The notes beneath the pieces were generated by a model. It ran no database searches. It saw only the letters and a program-made list of their open reading frames with translations, and was not told the DNA's origin. The translations under genes and the position numbers were made by a program. From Cupriavidus taiwanensis (GTDB lineage Bacteria > Pseudomonadota > Gammaproteobacteria > Burkholderiales > Burkholderiaceae), in the NCBI RefSeq assembly GCF_900249755.1, contig NZ_LT976854.1, positions 124,001 to 188,000 on the forward strand: a DNA stretch of 64,000 nucleotides. Direction: 5' to 3'. This document shows, piece by piece, positions 44,544 to 52,944 of the stretch. The first letter of the stretch is position 1. Each line of letters starts with the position of its first letter.

Positions 44544-44560
44544 GTTCCGCAGAGCGAAAC
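44544..44560. promoter_or_regulatory. IclR-type operator-like palindrome
   Basis: GTTCCGCAGAGCGAAAC: 7-bp arms with one mismatch around AGA. It lies 43 bases before the IclR start and 66 bases before the divergent CoA-transferase. Its near twin is at 12230-12246. Confidence 0.6.
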
Positions 44561-44626
44561 CGTACTTGCGCGCAGCCGGGCCGCCTGCCACCTTGCAGCG
44601 GACAACCCTGCTCGCCGGAGACCCGT

Positions 44627-45871
44627 ATGCCAGACCAACACGCCCACCCCGCATCGCCTGTATCGGCCGAATCACCCGGCGCCGGCCCGCTGGCCGGATT
44701 GCGCATCCTCGACATGGCCACCGTGGTGGCGGCGCCGTTCTCCGCCACGCTGTGCGCCGACATGGGCGCCGAAGTGGTCAAGCTGGAACTGCCCGACGGC
44801 AGCGATCCGCTGCGCGGCCTGGAGCCGGTCACCGCCGACCACGCCCTGTACTGGAAAGTGACCAACCGCGGCAAGCGCGGCATCTCGCTCGACGTGCGCA
44901 CGCCGCGCGGCCGCGAGATCTTCCTGCGCCTGCTGCCGCGCTTCGACGTGCTGGTGGAGAACTTCCGCACCGGCACGCTGGCGCGCTGGGGGCTGGATCT
45001 CGACACGCTCCACGCGGCCAATCCGAAGCTGATCGTGCTGCGCCTGACCGGCTTCGGCCAGACCGGGCCCGATGCCGCGCGGCCGGGATTCGCCCGCATC
45101 TTCGAAGCCCGCAGCGGCTTCACCAACCTGGCCGGCACGGCGCAGAGCGGACCCATGCATATGAACTACCCCGTCGGAGACATGATCGCCGGCCTGTTCG
45201 GCGCCTTCGCCATCGCCACCGCGGTGGCGGAGCAGCGCGCCAAACCAGGCCAGCCCGGCCGCGAGATCGACCTCGCCGCTACCGAGGCGTTGTTCCGCCT
45301 GCTGGACCCGCTCGCCATCGAGTACGAACAGCTCGGCCAGGTACGCCAGCGCGCCGGCAACCGCACCACCTACGCCGCGCCGTCCAACATGTACCGCACC
45401 GCGGACGATACCTGGGTCACGGTGGTGGCCTCGTCCGACGCCACCTTCCGCCGGCTGGCCGAAGCCATGGATGCGCCGCAACTGGCGCAGGCACCCGAGT
45501 ACGCCACCAACGCCGGGCGCGTGCGCAACATCGAAGCGCTGGACGGCAGCATTGCGGAGTGGTTCGCCGCGCAGCCCTATGCCACCGTGGCGGCCCGGCT
45601 GGAGCAGTGCCAGGTGCCCTTCAGCAAGGTGTTCAGCATTGCCGATATCGTCGACGACCCGCAGATGGTGGCGCGCCAGGCCATCGTGCGGCTACCCGAT
45701 GCGGACCTGGGGACGGTGCCGGCGCCTTGTGTGGTGCCGCGGTTTTCGGGTTATGCGCCGGTGTTACCGCGGACCGGGCCGGGGGTGGGGGAGCACAATG
45801 CGGAGGTTTATGGGGAGGTGGGGATTGGGGGGGAAGAGTTGGAGCGGTTGCGGGTGGAGGGGGTGGTTTGA
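44627..45871 (+). CDS. CaiB/BaiF family CoA-transferase with substituted catalytic site
   Basis: A 414-residue class III CoA-transferase: LAGLRILDMATVVAAPFSATLCADMGAEVV is the N-terminal CoA fold in outline (about residues 23-52), and LVENFRTGTLARWGLD follows. Where the other two CoA-transferases of this window have RPGYD or RPGLD with the nucleophilic aspartate, this one reads ARPGFARIFEARSGF, with no aspartate. It may belong to a subfamily with different chemistry (for example mesaconyl-type transferases) or be altered in activity. The last 30 codons are unusually G-rich. It is divergent from the IclR gene and probably works with the Bug and dehydrogenase genes. Confidence 0.9.
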   Translation: MPDQHAHPASPVSAESPGAGPLAGLRILDMATVVAAPFSATLCADMGAEVVKLELPDGSDPLRGLEPVTADHALYWKVTNRGKRGISLDVRTPRGREIFLRLLPRFDVLVENFRTGTLARWGLDLDTLHAANPKLIVLRLTGFGQTGPDAARPGFARIFEARSGFTNLAGTAQSGPMHMNYPVGDMIAGLFGAFAIATAVAEQRAKPGQPGREIDLAATEALFRLLDPLAIEYEQLGQVRQRAGNRTTYAAPSNMYRTADDTWVTVVASSDATFRRLAEAMDAPQLAQAPEYATNAGRVRNIEALDGSIAEWFAAQPYATVAARLEQCQVPFSKVFSIADIVDDPQMVARQAIVRLPDADLGTVPAPCVVPRFSGYAPVLPRTGPGVGEHNAEVYGEVGIGGEELERLRVEGVV

Positions 45872-46014
45872 GGGGTTGGGCGAGTCGCCCGCCGTGACAG
45901 GAATCTGAACGTATCAAAGGGCCAACCTGCCAGCCCGAAGCGAAACTGTCTTACTTTCCGCGCCTTGTGGGCACGTGCCCTATACTGCTCGATCAGCTTC
46001 CTTATAGCCCCGTC

Positions 46015-47061
46015 ATGGCTTCGTTACCTCTGCCTCCCGACTACGTCGATTGGCTAGCCTCGCTCAAGTCTCGTATCGGACGCGCACAGCAACGTGCGGC
46101 GAGTGCCGTCAATCACGCCTTGATTGCCCTTTACTGGGAGATCGGAAATGAGATTCTCGAGCGGCAGGCGAGGCAAGGGTGGGGCGCCAAAGTCATCGAA
46201 CGGCTGGCGCAAGATCTGCGAAAGGCGTTCCCCGACATGAGCGGGCTGTCGCGCTCCAACCTGATGGCGATGCGGTCCTTTGCCGAGGCGTGGCCGGATG
46301 GGGCAATTGTCCAACAGCTTGTTGGACAATTGCCCTGGGGACACAACCAAGTGCTGTTGCAGAAACTAAAGTCGGTCGAGCAGCGTGAATGGTATGCATG
46401 GCAGGCGCTAACACATGGCTGGTCCCGGGCAGTACTGCTCGCGCAGATTGAGACGAAGCTGATCGACCGTGCCGCGCAAGCACCGAATAACTTCGCTGCT
46501 CAGTTGCCTTCCCTGCAATCGGACCTGGCGCGCGCCACGCTCAAGGACCCTTACGTTTTCGATTTTTTGAGTTTGCGTGCCGACGCGAGCGAACGAGACC
46601 TGGAAGCGGCCCTCGTCGATCATATAACTCGCTTCCTTCTCGAACTGGGAGCCGGCTTCGCTTATGTCGGCAGGCAAGTTCACCTCGAAGTTGGAGGCGA
46701 TGATTTCTATCTAGATCTGCTGTTCTATCATCTCAAGCTACGCTGCTATATCGTCATTGAGCTGAAGACGGGCGCTTTTAGGCCTGAGTATGCTGGTCAA
46801 ATCAGCTTCTATCTATCGGCAGTCGATGCGCAAATGAGAACCGACGACGACCATCCAACCATTGGTCTTCTGCTGTGCCAGGAGCACAATCGGCTGGTGG
46901 TCGAATATGCATTGCGCGGCATGGGCAAACCTATCGGCGTGGCCCAGTACCAATTCGTTGCCGAACTTCCGGCTGAGTTGCAGGAAAGTCTGCCAAGCGT
47001 CGAAACATTGACACAGGAACTGGCGTCGGACATCAGGCCGGGGGAAAGCGATTCAGATTGA
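46015..47061 (+). CDS. DUF1016/YhcG-family PD-(D/E)XK nuclease
   Basis: A 348-residue YhcG-type protein. The N-terminal DUF1016 domain holds SAVNHALIALYWEIGNEILERQ, GWGAKVIERLAQDLRKAFPDMSGLS in outline and QLPWGHNQVLLQKL. The C-terminal nuclease domain has FYLDLLFYHLKLRCYIVIELK, with the Asp...Glu-x-Lys catalytic set, and FRPEYAGQISFYLSAVD. A GTG 48 bases upstream is possible, but ATG 46015 fits the family. Its base composition is visibly less GC-rich than its neighbours, a sign of transfer. It stands alone, with no restriction or toxin partner. The family is linked to defence and transposon-associated nucleases; its role here is unknown. Confidence 0.9.
   Translation: MASLPLPPDYVDWLASLKSRIGRAQQRAASAVNHALIALYWEIGNEILERQARQGWGAKVIERLAQDLRKAFPDMSGLSRSNLMAMRSFAEAWPDGAIVQQLVGQLPWGHNQVLLQKLKSVEQREWYAWQALTHGWSRAVLLAQIETKLIDRAAQAPNNFAAQLPSLQSDLARATLKDPYVFDFLSLRADASERDLEAALVDHITRFLLELGAGFAYVGRQVHLEVGGDDFYLDLLFYHLKLRCYIVIELKTGAFRPEYAGQISFYLSAVDAQMRTDDDHPTIGLLLCQEHNRLVVEYALRGMGKPIGVAQYQFVAELPAELQESLPSVETLTQELASDIRPGESDSD
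46301..46335. repeat. Perfect 16-bp inverted repeat inside the YhcG gene
   Basis: GGGCAATTGTCCAACA (46301-46316), the loop GCT, and the exact complement at 46320-46335. It encodes the segment around GAIVQQLVGQLPWG. Such strength inside a coding region is unusual. Confidence 0.8.
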
Positions 47062-47156
47062 AATTGGGCGCCCAGCTTGCAACAGGGTTTTTGCGGATGC
47101 CTGGGCTGCGCGCGGGACTGCCGCCCAGCGCCGCCACAGCGCGCCCCCACACCCCC

Positions 47157-48125
47157 TCAGTCAATACTGGCCCCCGACTCCCGCACCAGCTTCGCCCACT
47201 TGTCCGTATCGCGTCGGATCAGCACCGAGAACTGCTCCGGCGTCGAAGTCAGCGGCGCGGCCCCGGCCTGCACCAGCTTGTCGCGCATCGCCTTGTCCTG
47301 CGCGATGCGCGTGATTTCCTGCGACAAGCGGCTGGATACCTCAGGCGGCAATCCGCGCGGACCGACCACGCCGAACCAGACATCCGCCTCGTAGCCCGCA
47401 ATGCCCGCTTCGGCCATGGTCGGCACGTCAGGCAGTGCCGGCGAGCGCGTGGCGCTGGTCACGGCCAGTGCGCGCAGCCGGCCGGCCTTCACATGCGGCA
47501 GCGAGCCCGGCAGGTTGTCGAACATCAGTTGCACCTGGTTGGCAAGCAGGTCGGCCATCGCCGGGCCGCTGCCCTTGTACGGCACGTGCACGATTTCGAC
47601 CCCCGCCATTGACTTGAACAGCTCGCCCGACAGGTGGTTGGTGGTGCCGTTGCCGGCCGAGCCCATATTGAGCTTGCCGGGATTGGCCCTGGCATAGCTG
47701 ACCAGCTCGCGCACGTTCTTCGCCGGCACGTTGGGATTGACCACCAGGATGTTGGGCACGCCGGCGAACAATGCCACCGGCGAGAAATCCTTCTGCGGAT
47801 CGAACGGCAGCTTCTTGTAGAGGGTGGCGTTGATCGACTGCGTCCCCACCGTGCCGAACATCAGCGTGTAGCCGTCGGCCGGCGCCTTGGCCACGGCGTC
47901 GGAGCCGATGGTGCCGCCTGCGCCGGGCCGGTTGTCCACCACCACCTGCTGGCCAAGGGTTTCGGACAAGCGGGTGGCCAGTACGCGGCCGAGCAGGTCG
48001 GTGGTGCCGCCGGGCGGGAAGGGCACCACCATGCGGATGGGTTTGTCGGGGTAGGGGCCGGCCATGGCGAGGCTCGTCGCCAGCGTCAGACATGTGGCAG
48101 CCAGGGCATGTGCAATGGATTTCAT
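47157..48125 (-). CDS. Bug-family (TctC-like) periplasmic substrate-binding protein
   Basis: A 322-residue periplasmic binding protein. From ATG 48125 the signal peptide runs to about LAMAGP, and YPDKPIRMVVPFPPGGTTDLLGR opens the mature protein. VVDNRPGAGGTIGSDAVAKAPADGY and IVHVPYKGSGPAMADLL are the pocket motifs. An ATG 12 codons upstream is less likely because it would precede the signal sequence. It follows the argininosuccinate-lyase-like gene by 61 bases on the same strand, which links uptake of its ligand to that enzyme. The ligand is thus plausibly an amino-dicarboxylic acid or related compound. Confidence 0.94.
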   Translation of the reverse strand: MKSIAHALAATCLTLATSLAMAGPYPDKPIRMVVPFPPGGTTDLLGRVLATRLSETLGQQVVVDNRPGAGGTIGSDAVAKAPADGYTLMFGTVGTQSINATLYKKLPFDPQKDFSPVALFAGVPNILVVNPNVPAKNVRELVSYARANPGKLNMGSAGNGTTNHLSGELFKSMAGVEIVHVPYKGSGPAMADLLANQVQLMFDNLPGSLPHVKAGRLRALAVTSATRSPALPDVPTMAEAGIAGYEADVWFGVVGPRGLPPEVSSRLSQEITRIAQDKAMRDKLVQAGAAPLTSTPEQFSVLIRRDTDKWAKLVRESGASID

Positions 48126-48186
48126 GGGGGCAAGGTCTCCGCGGGACAAGGATAAGGGCAATGCCGGCTGCGATGTGCGGCGCGGC

Positions 48187-49692
48187 TCAGCTTTGGGATG
48201 CGAGGTGGTTGACCGAGCGCTTCAGCGCCGCGCGCGCGGCGTCGAGGCGGGACCGGGTGGCGTCGAGGTGTTCGCGCGCGTGGTGCGTGGCGGCGCGCTG
48301 GGCGGTGACGTTGTCGCGCACCAGTACCGGCGCGGGTCCACCGGCGGCCATGCGCGCGGCGACGCCTTGTTCGGGATCGAGGCAGCGGGCGACCGCGGCG
48401 GCATCCAGCCCGGCCGCGCGGCCCGCGACGCGCATCGCGGCGGCATCGACCATGTCGGCGCTGATCTCGTCGGCGGGCAAGTGCTGGTCGAGCGCGTCGC
48501 GCACCACGGCGCCGACGATGTGATGCGCCTGGCGGAACGACATGCCGGCCTCGCGCACCAGCGCATCGGCCAGGTCGGTGGCGGTGGAGAAATCGCGGCG
48601 CGCGCGCGCCAGCATGCCGGCACGTTGCGGCGTGGCGTTGGCGATCACCAGCCGCAGCAGCGACAGGCAGCGCAGGCATTCGTCGCCGGCCTCCCAGAAG
48701 CCGCGCATGCTCTCGCGGTTGCCGTCGCCAGAGTGCGTGAAATGGCTGCCCTTGAGCGCCGCCAGCGCGCCGGTCAGCAGGCCGAGCATGTGGCCGCCCT
48801 TGCCCTTCAGGTATTCCAGCACGACCGGGTTCTTCTTCTGCGGCATGATGCTGGAGGTGCCCGCGACGCTGTCCGGGAAGTCGATCAGGCCGAACTCGGG
48901 CGTGGCCCAGACATACAGGTCCTGCGCCAATCGGCCCCAGCTCACCGCGCCGATGGTGATCGCCGCCAGCATCTCCCAGGCAAAGTCGCGCGATGCCACG
49001 GCGTCGAGCGAATTCGGCGCATGGGTGGAAAACCCCAGCCAGCGTGCCGTGGCCGCGCGGTCGATCGCGAAAGCGGTGCCGGCCAGTGCGCCAGCGCCCA
49101 ACGGGCAGGCATCGAGATGCGCCAGCGCCTGCTCCATGCGCGCGATATCGCGGCCGAGCGACTCGGCAAAGCCGGCGAGGTAATAGCCATAAGTAATCGG
49201 CTGAGCGGCCTGCAGGTGCGTATAGCCCGGCATCACCACCGCGGCATGGGCGTCGGCCTGCTCCAGCGCCACGGTGCGCACCGCCAGCATCGCTTCCAGG
49301 ATATCGAGCGCCAGGTCGCGCGCACGCAGCCGGTCATGCGTGGCCAGGATGTCGTTGCGGCTGCGCGCGACATGCAGCCTGCCGCCAGCGTCGGCGCCGG
49401 CCATCTGCATCAGGTGCGCTTCATAGTTGAAGTAGGCGTCTTCACGCGCCGGATCCAGTTGCACGGCAGCGGGGCCTTCGGCTTCGATGCGCAGCAATGA
49501 CTGCGCCAGCACCGCGGCCACGTCAACCGGTACCAGCCCGGTGCCATGCAGCATCAGCAGGTGGGCCTGGTTGATATCGGTCAGGTAGCGAAAGCCGCTG
49601 CCGAATTCGCGCATCAGGCGCGGCAGGTAGATGTGCTCGCATACCTCGGCGGCGGTGGGCTGGGTCAGGCGTCGGCTGACTTTGGATTCCAT
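48187..49692 (-). CDS. Argininosuccinate-lyase-like enzyme (fumarase/aspartase superfamily)
   Basis: A 501-residue lyase. The superfamily signature GTSSIMPQKKNP (about residues 278-289) with its catalytic serine is present, as are VARSRNDILATHDRLR (about 108-123) and PGYTHLQAAQP with His159. ArgH normally has about 460-470 residues; this protein has a longer C-terminus ending in TRSRLDAARAALKRSVNHL. The neighbours, a Bug binding protein and a divergent LysR regulator, point to catabolism of an imported substrate rather than arginine synthesis. EDDS lyase and similar carbon-nitrogen lyases are alternatives. Fumarate is the expected product if the chemistry is conserved. Confidence 0.85.
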   Translation of the reverse strand: MESKVSRRLTQPTAAEVCEHIYLPRLMREFGSGFRYLTDINQAHLLMLHGTGLVPVDVAAVLAQSLLRIEAEGPAAVQLDPAREDAYFNYEAHLMQMAGADAGGRLHVARSRNDILATHDRLRARDLALDILEAMLAVRTVALEQADAHAAVVMPGYTHLQAAQPITYGYYLAGFAESLGRDIARMEQALAHLDACPLGAGALAGTAFAIDRAATARWLGFSTHAPNSLDAVASRDFAWEMLAAITIGAVSWGRLAQDLYVWATPEFGLIDFPDSVAGTSSIMPQKKNPVVLEYLKGKGGHMLGLLTGALAALKGSHFTHSGDGNRESMRGFWEAGDECLRCLSLLRLVIANATPQRAGMLARARRDFSTATDLADALVREAGMSFRQAHHIVGAVVRDALDQHLPADEISADMVDAAAMRVAGRAAGLDAAAVARCLDPEQGVAARMAAGGPAPVLVRDNVTAQRAATHHAREHLDATRSRLDAARAALKRSVNHLASQS

Positions 49693-49746
49693 GCTGGGTG
49701 ATCTCCGAAACGATGGAGCAAGTATGGAAATCCGCTGGATATATCG

Positions 49747-49763
49747 TCAAATCAGCATTTTGA
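49747..49763. promoter_or_regulatory. Candidate LysR site between lyase and LysR genes
   Basis: TCAAATCAGCATTTTGA has TCAAA/TTTGA-type arms around a short centre. It is flanked by larger inverted arms, AAATCCGC (49728-49735) and GCGGATTT (49774-49781). The region between the two divergent genes is also locally AT-rich, fitting a promoter. Confidence 0.5.
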
Positions 49764-49824
49764 TCGGAGCTATGCGGATTTGATATGCTGCGTGGGACCC
49801 CGCCGACCCCGACCGCCCCCAGCC

Positions 49825-50700
49825 ATGAACTACAAGCAGATCGAAGCGTTCCGCGCAGTCATGCTGACGCGCTCGATGACCGAAGCCGCCGCCCAGCTCC
49901 ATACCTCGCAGCCCAACATCAGCCGCGTGATCGGGCAACTAGAGCGCGAGGCGGGCTTCAGGCTGTTCGAACGCGTCGGCAACCGGCTCACACCGACCGA
50001 CGAAGCCGAGGCCTTGTTTTTAGATGTGGAGCGATCCTTCGTCGGTCTCGACAGCCTGCGCGCATCGGCCCGTTCGATCCGTGAGTCGGGCGTCGGCACT
50101 CTGCGCATCGGCACCGTGCCGTCGATCGCGATGAGCGTGATGCCGCAGGCCATCCTGGCCTTCCGCGAGCGCTATCCGGACGTGCCGATCGCCGTGCATA
50201 CGAACGATTCGCCCACGGTCGCCAAATGGACCGCGGCGCGCTTCTGCGATATCGGGCTGGTGTCGTACATGGCCGATACCACCGGCACCCGCAGCAAGTT
50301 GCTGCGCCGCGAGGACGGCGTGTGCATCGTGCCGGCGACACACCGGCTGGCGCGCAAGCGCCGCATCCACGCCAGCGACCTCGATGGCGAGCGCTTTATC
50401 TCGCTGACGCATGGCGACGGCACCCGCACCACGGTAGATGCCGCGTTCGTGCCGGATGACCGGCGCGTGCTGACGCTGGAGACGCCTTACGCGGCCACCA
50501 TCTGCACGATGGTGGGCATGGGGCTGGGGGTCAGCGTGGTCAACCCGCTGGTGGTGCGCAGCCTGAAGCCGGCGGGTGTCAAGGCGATTCCGTTCGAGCC
50601 GGTCATCGCTTTCGAGAGCCACATCCTGTTCAATCCGCAGCGGCCGGTGCCGGCGCTGGCGCAGTGGTTCCTGGAATGCCTGCGGAAGGTTACCGGATAA
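49825..50700 (+). CDS. LysR-type transcriptional regulator
   Basis: A 291-residue LysR regulator. The helix-turn-helix is MNYKQIEAFRAVMLTRSMTEAAAQLHTSQPNISRVIGQLE in outline (residues 1-40). The effector domain contains GTLRIGTVPSIAMSVMPQAI and SLTHGDGTRTTVDAAF. The start is ATG 49825; the frame is open 15 codons upstream, but the domain begins here. It is divergent from the lyase-Bug pair, with a dyad in between, the standard LysR arrangement for an activator of a catabolic operon responding to its substrate or an intermediate. Confidence 0.94.
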   Translation: MNYKQIEAFRAVMLTRSMTEAAAQLHTSQPNISRVIGQLEREAGFRLFERVGNRLTPTDEAEALFLDVERSFVGLDSLRASARSIRESGVGTLRIGTVPSIAMSVMPQAILAFRERYPDVPIAVHTNDSPTVAKWTAARFCDIGLVSYMADTTGTRSKLLRREDGVCIVPATHRLARKRRIHASDLDGERFISLTHGDGTRTTVDAAFVPDDRRVLTLETPYAATICTMVGMGLGVSVVNPLVVRSLKPAGVKAIPFEPVIAFESHILFNPQRPVPALAQWFLECLRKVTG

Positions 50701-50929
50701 ACGGCTAGCAGCCGGCGTCTGGATCTGATTGGCAATTCATGGATCGGGTCCTTGCGACCCATCGCGGACCGTGGCAGCAATGATATGTACGTCCGTCGAG
50801 CGCCCAGAAAGCGGACATTGACGTTGCCAAAGAGAAGCGCGACGGGACCACTTTGACGCTGACGCACAGCTTCGCGAGACGCGCTCATGTGGCAATATAT
50901 TGAATCGACATTCCCGTTTGCGACTCGTC

Positions 50930-51757
50930 ATGCTCCACAAGGCAGCACCCGCGCGCCCGGACTGGGTGATGCGCGCCCAGCCAATAGAAGGCATCGAGCG
51001 CATCGAGGCCTGGTTTCAGGGCAAAGCGTATGCCATGCATCGCCACGATACGTACGCGATCGGCCGCACGCTCGCGGGGGTGCAGAGTTTCAGCTATCGG
51101 CGCAGCCGGCGCGACAGCCTGCCGGGTAATACCATCGTGCTGCATCCCGACGAAGCGCACGATGGCCAGGCGGGTACGGGCGAGGGGTTCCGCTACCGCA
51201 TGATTTACGTGGCGCCTGCGCTCTTTCAGGACGTGCTGGGCGGCGGCGCGCTGCCGTTCCTCGAGGGCGGTGTGACAACCAATCCGCGTATCGCCGCGGC
51301 CACGGAAACCTTGCTGCAACGCGTCGGCGATACGCTCGAGCCGCTCGAACAAAGCGATGCGCTAGCCGAGCTTGCGCATGCGCTTGCTGCCGCCGCGGGC
51401 ATGCCGCGTGCGCGAGGGAACGGCGATTATCTCGCGGCACGCCGGGCGCGCGACTATCTGCATGCGAATTTCACGAGAGTGGTCACGCTCAAAGAAGTGG
51501 AAATCGCGACAGGCCGGGACCGCTGGAGCCTCTCGCACGATTTCCGCACCTTCTACGGAACAAGTCCATATCGCTATTTGACAATGCGGCGCCTCGATGC
51601 CGTGCGGCGCATGCTGCTTTCTGGCATCTCGCTCGCGAGCGCGGCGGCAGACGCGGGCTTCGCCGATCAGAGTCACATGACGCGTCATTTCCTGAAGACC
51701 TTCGGCTTCACGCCGGGACGCTGGCTCCAGATCGTGGGCGACGTGTCCCGCGACTGA
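50930..51757 (+). CDS. AraC-family transcriptional regulator with cupin-like sensor domain
   Basis: A 275-residue AraC regulator. The N-terminal sensor (about residues 1-170) is of the AraC-binding type, with HRHDTYAIGRTLAGVQSFSYR and LHPDEAHDGQAGTGEGF. The C-terminal domain carries two helix-turn-helix motifs, VTLKEVEIATGRDRWSLSHDFR and ISLASAAADAGFADQSHMTRHF, and the classic FKTFGFTPGRW-like KTFGFTPGRWLQ end. ATG 50930 is preferred over a TTG at 50900; no ribosome site is clear. It is followed in the same direction by a small cupin gene after 82 bases. The target is unknown. The 229 bases upstream hold nothing I recognise. Confidence 0.92.
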   Translation: MLHKAAPARPDWVMRAQPIEGIERIEAWFQGKAYAMHRHDTYAIGRTLAGVQSFSYRRSRRDSLPGNTIVLHPDEAHDGQAGTGEGFRYRMIYVAPALFQDVLGGGALPFLEGGVTTNPRIAAATETLLQRVGDTLEPLEQSDALAELAHALAAAAGMPRARGNGDYLAARRARDYLHANFTRVVTLKEVEIATGRDRWSLSHDFRTFYGTSPYRYLTMRRLDAVRRMLLSGISLASAAADAGFADQSHMTRHFLKTFGFTPGRWLQIVGDVSRD

Positions 51758-51839
51758 ACGCTCACCCACGATCGTTCAATACGGCCCCCTGGCGGCTGCG
51801 TATTCTTGACCGTGCGTCCACACCCGAACGGAGAAAACG

Positions 51840-52265
51840 ATGTCTGCATCAAGAAATTCCAGCACTGTGCCCGCAACGCGCGGCCAATGCGAGGCTATCG
51901 ACCTGGCTGGCAAGATTGCACTGATCGACGGCCACTGGCAGCCCCGCGTAGTCGCGGAGATGAACGATTATCAGTTCAAGGTCGTTAAGGTCAAGGGCGA
52001 ATTCGTTTGGCACAATCACAGTGATACTGACGAGACCTTCATCGTGCTCGACGGCGAATTGCGAATCGATTTTCGCGATGGACCATCGGGCGACGGCTCG
52101 ATAGTGCTGCGTGCCGGTCAGATGGCCGTCGTGCCGAAAGGCGTCGAGCACAAGCCCTCAGCGCATGACGAAGTGAAACTGCTGCTGATCGAGCCGCGCG
52201 GTGTAGTGAACACCGGTGACGGTGCAACAAGCGAACGCACTGTTGTGAACGACCAGTGGATTTAA
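51840..52265 (+). CDS. Small single-domain cupin protein
   Basis: A 141-residue cupin. Motif 1 is seen in EFVWHNHSDTDETFIVLDGELRI in outline (about residues 54-76), with the histidines His58 and His60 and a glutamate as candidate metal ligands. Motif 2 is GQMAVVPKGVEHKPSA (about 93-108), with a further histidine. Such proteins bind a metal and act as isomerases, dioxygenases or storage-type sensors; no reaction can be assigned. GGAGA 5-10 bases before ATG 51840 is the ribosome site. Base composition is a little lower in GC than the flanking operons. It is likely co-expressed with or controlled by the AraC regulator before it. Confidence 0.88.
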   Translation: MSASRNSSTVPATRGQCEAIDLAGKIALIDGHWQPRVVAEMNDYQFKVVKVKGEFVWHNHSDTDETFIVLDGELRIDFRDGPSGDGSIVLRAGQMAVVPKGVEHKPSAHDEVKLLLIEPRGVVNTGDGATSERTVVNDQWI

Positions 52266-52378
52266 GGCCTGCCGCCTGGCGATCCTGGCGCAGTTATCGC
52301 CGCCGGCTGATGCGGTGCCGGATACGCCCGGCGCCAACTCCAGATACCTCGCCTGTCACGGCGTTGCCGATGCTAATA

Positions 52379-52390
52379 TTCGCACGCGAA
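52379..52390. promoter_or_regulatory. MarR operator-like palindrome before marR
   Basis: TTCGCACGCGAA, one base from the perfect palindrome TTCGCATGCGAA found twice before the crotonase gene. It is 57 bases upstream of the MarR start. Confidence 0.6.
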
Positions 52391-52447
52391 CAAAAAAGTT
52401 TTTCTGCGTTCCCATTTGCTTGAGCGCAGTAGATCCAGAGGCGAAAA

Positions 52448-52882
52448 ATGGAGCATCGGCTTGTCTACCTGCTGAATGTGGGCCAACGGCGCCTGCATCG
52501 GTGGTCGCAGGCGCGGACGGTCGCTGGTGGCGTTACCGCAGCGCAGGCTGGCCTGCTGTTCTTTCTGGGAAAGAACGACGGGGCCCTCACGAATGAAGCG
52601 GCGGCAGCGCTTGATCTCAAGGCGCCGGGAATGAGCGGCCTGGTGGACCGGGCCGAACGGGCTGGCCTCATCGAACGCCGTGCGGACGAGTTCGACCGAC
52701 GTGCGACGCGGCTATGGCTGACGGCAGACGGACGCGCCGCACTCAAGCGGTCGAAATCAGGTCTCACCGAGTTGAATGCCCGCATCACGGAGGGTTTTAC
52801 GGCGTCCGAGATCGACGTGGTAGCGCGCTGGCTGACAAGCCTGCAGGAGAAGTTCCCCGCCAATGACGATGACTCGGCTTAG
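52448..52882 (+). CDS. MarR-family transcriptional regulator
   Basis: A 144-residue MarR-type winged-helix protein. Helices in LTNEAAAALDLKAPGMSGLVDRAERAGLI (about residues 48-76) form the DNA-binding core, followed by the wing ERRADEFDRRATRLWLTADGR. GAGGCGAAAA before ATG 52448 is the ribosome site. The gene is convergent with a crotonase gene. A palindrome in its own promoter region recurs in the crotonase promoter region, which supports self-regulation and control of the crotonase. The inducer is probably a CoA ester or an aromatic acid, as for many MarR proteins beside such genes, but that is inference. Confidence 0.93.
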   Translation: MEHRLVYLLNVGQRRLHRWSQARTVAGGVTAAQAGLLFFLGKNDGALTNEAAAALDLKAPGMSGLVDRAERAGLIERRADEFDRRATRLWLTADGRAALKRSKSGLTELNARITEGFTASEIDVVARWLTSLQEKFPANDDDSA

Positions 52883-52944
52883 CGCCGAGATGGGAACCGA
52901 GGGCACCGACGGCGCCCTGCAGTGCTCGACTGTGCGTACCGTTC

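Noticed and set aside
50737..51003. Small minus-strand frame between LysR and AraC genes
   Set aside because: No motif, overlaps the AraC start, and no ribosome site is seen.
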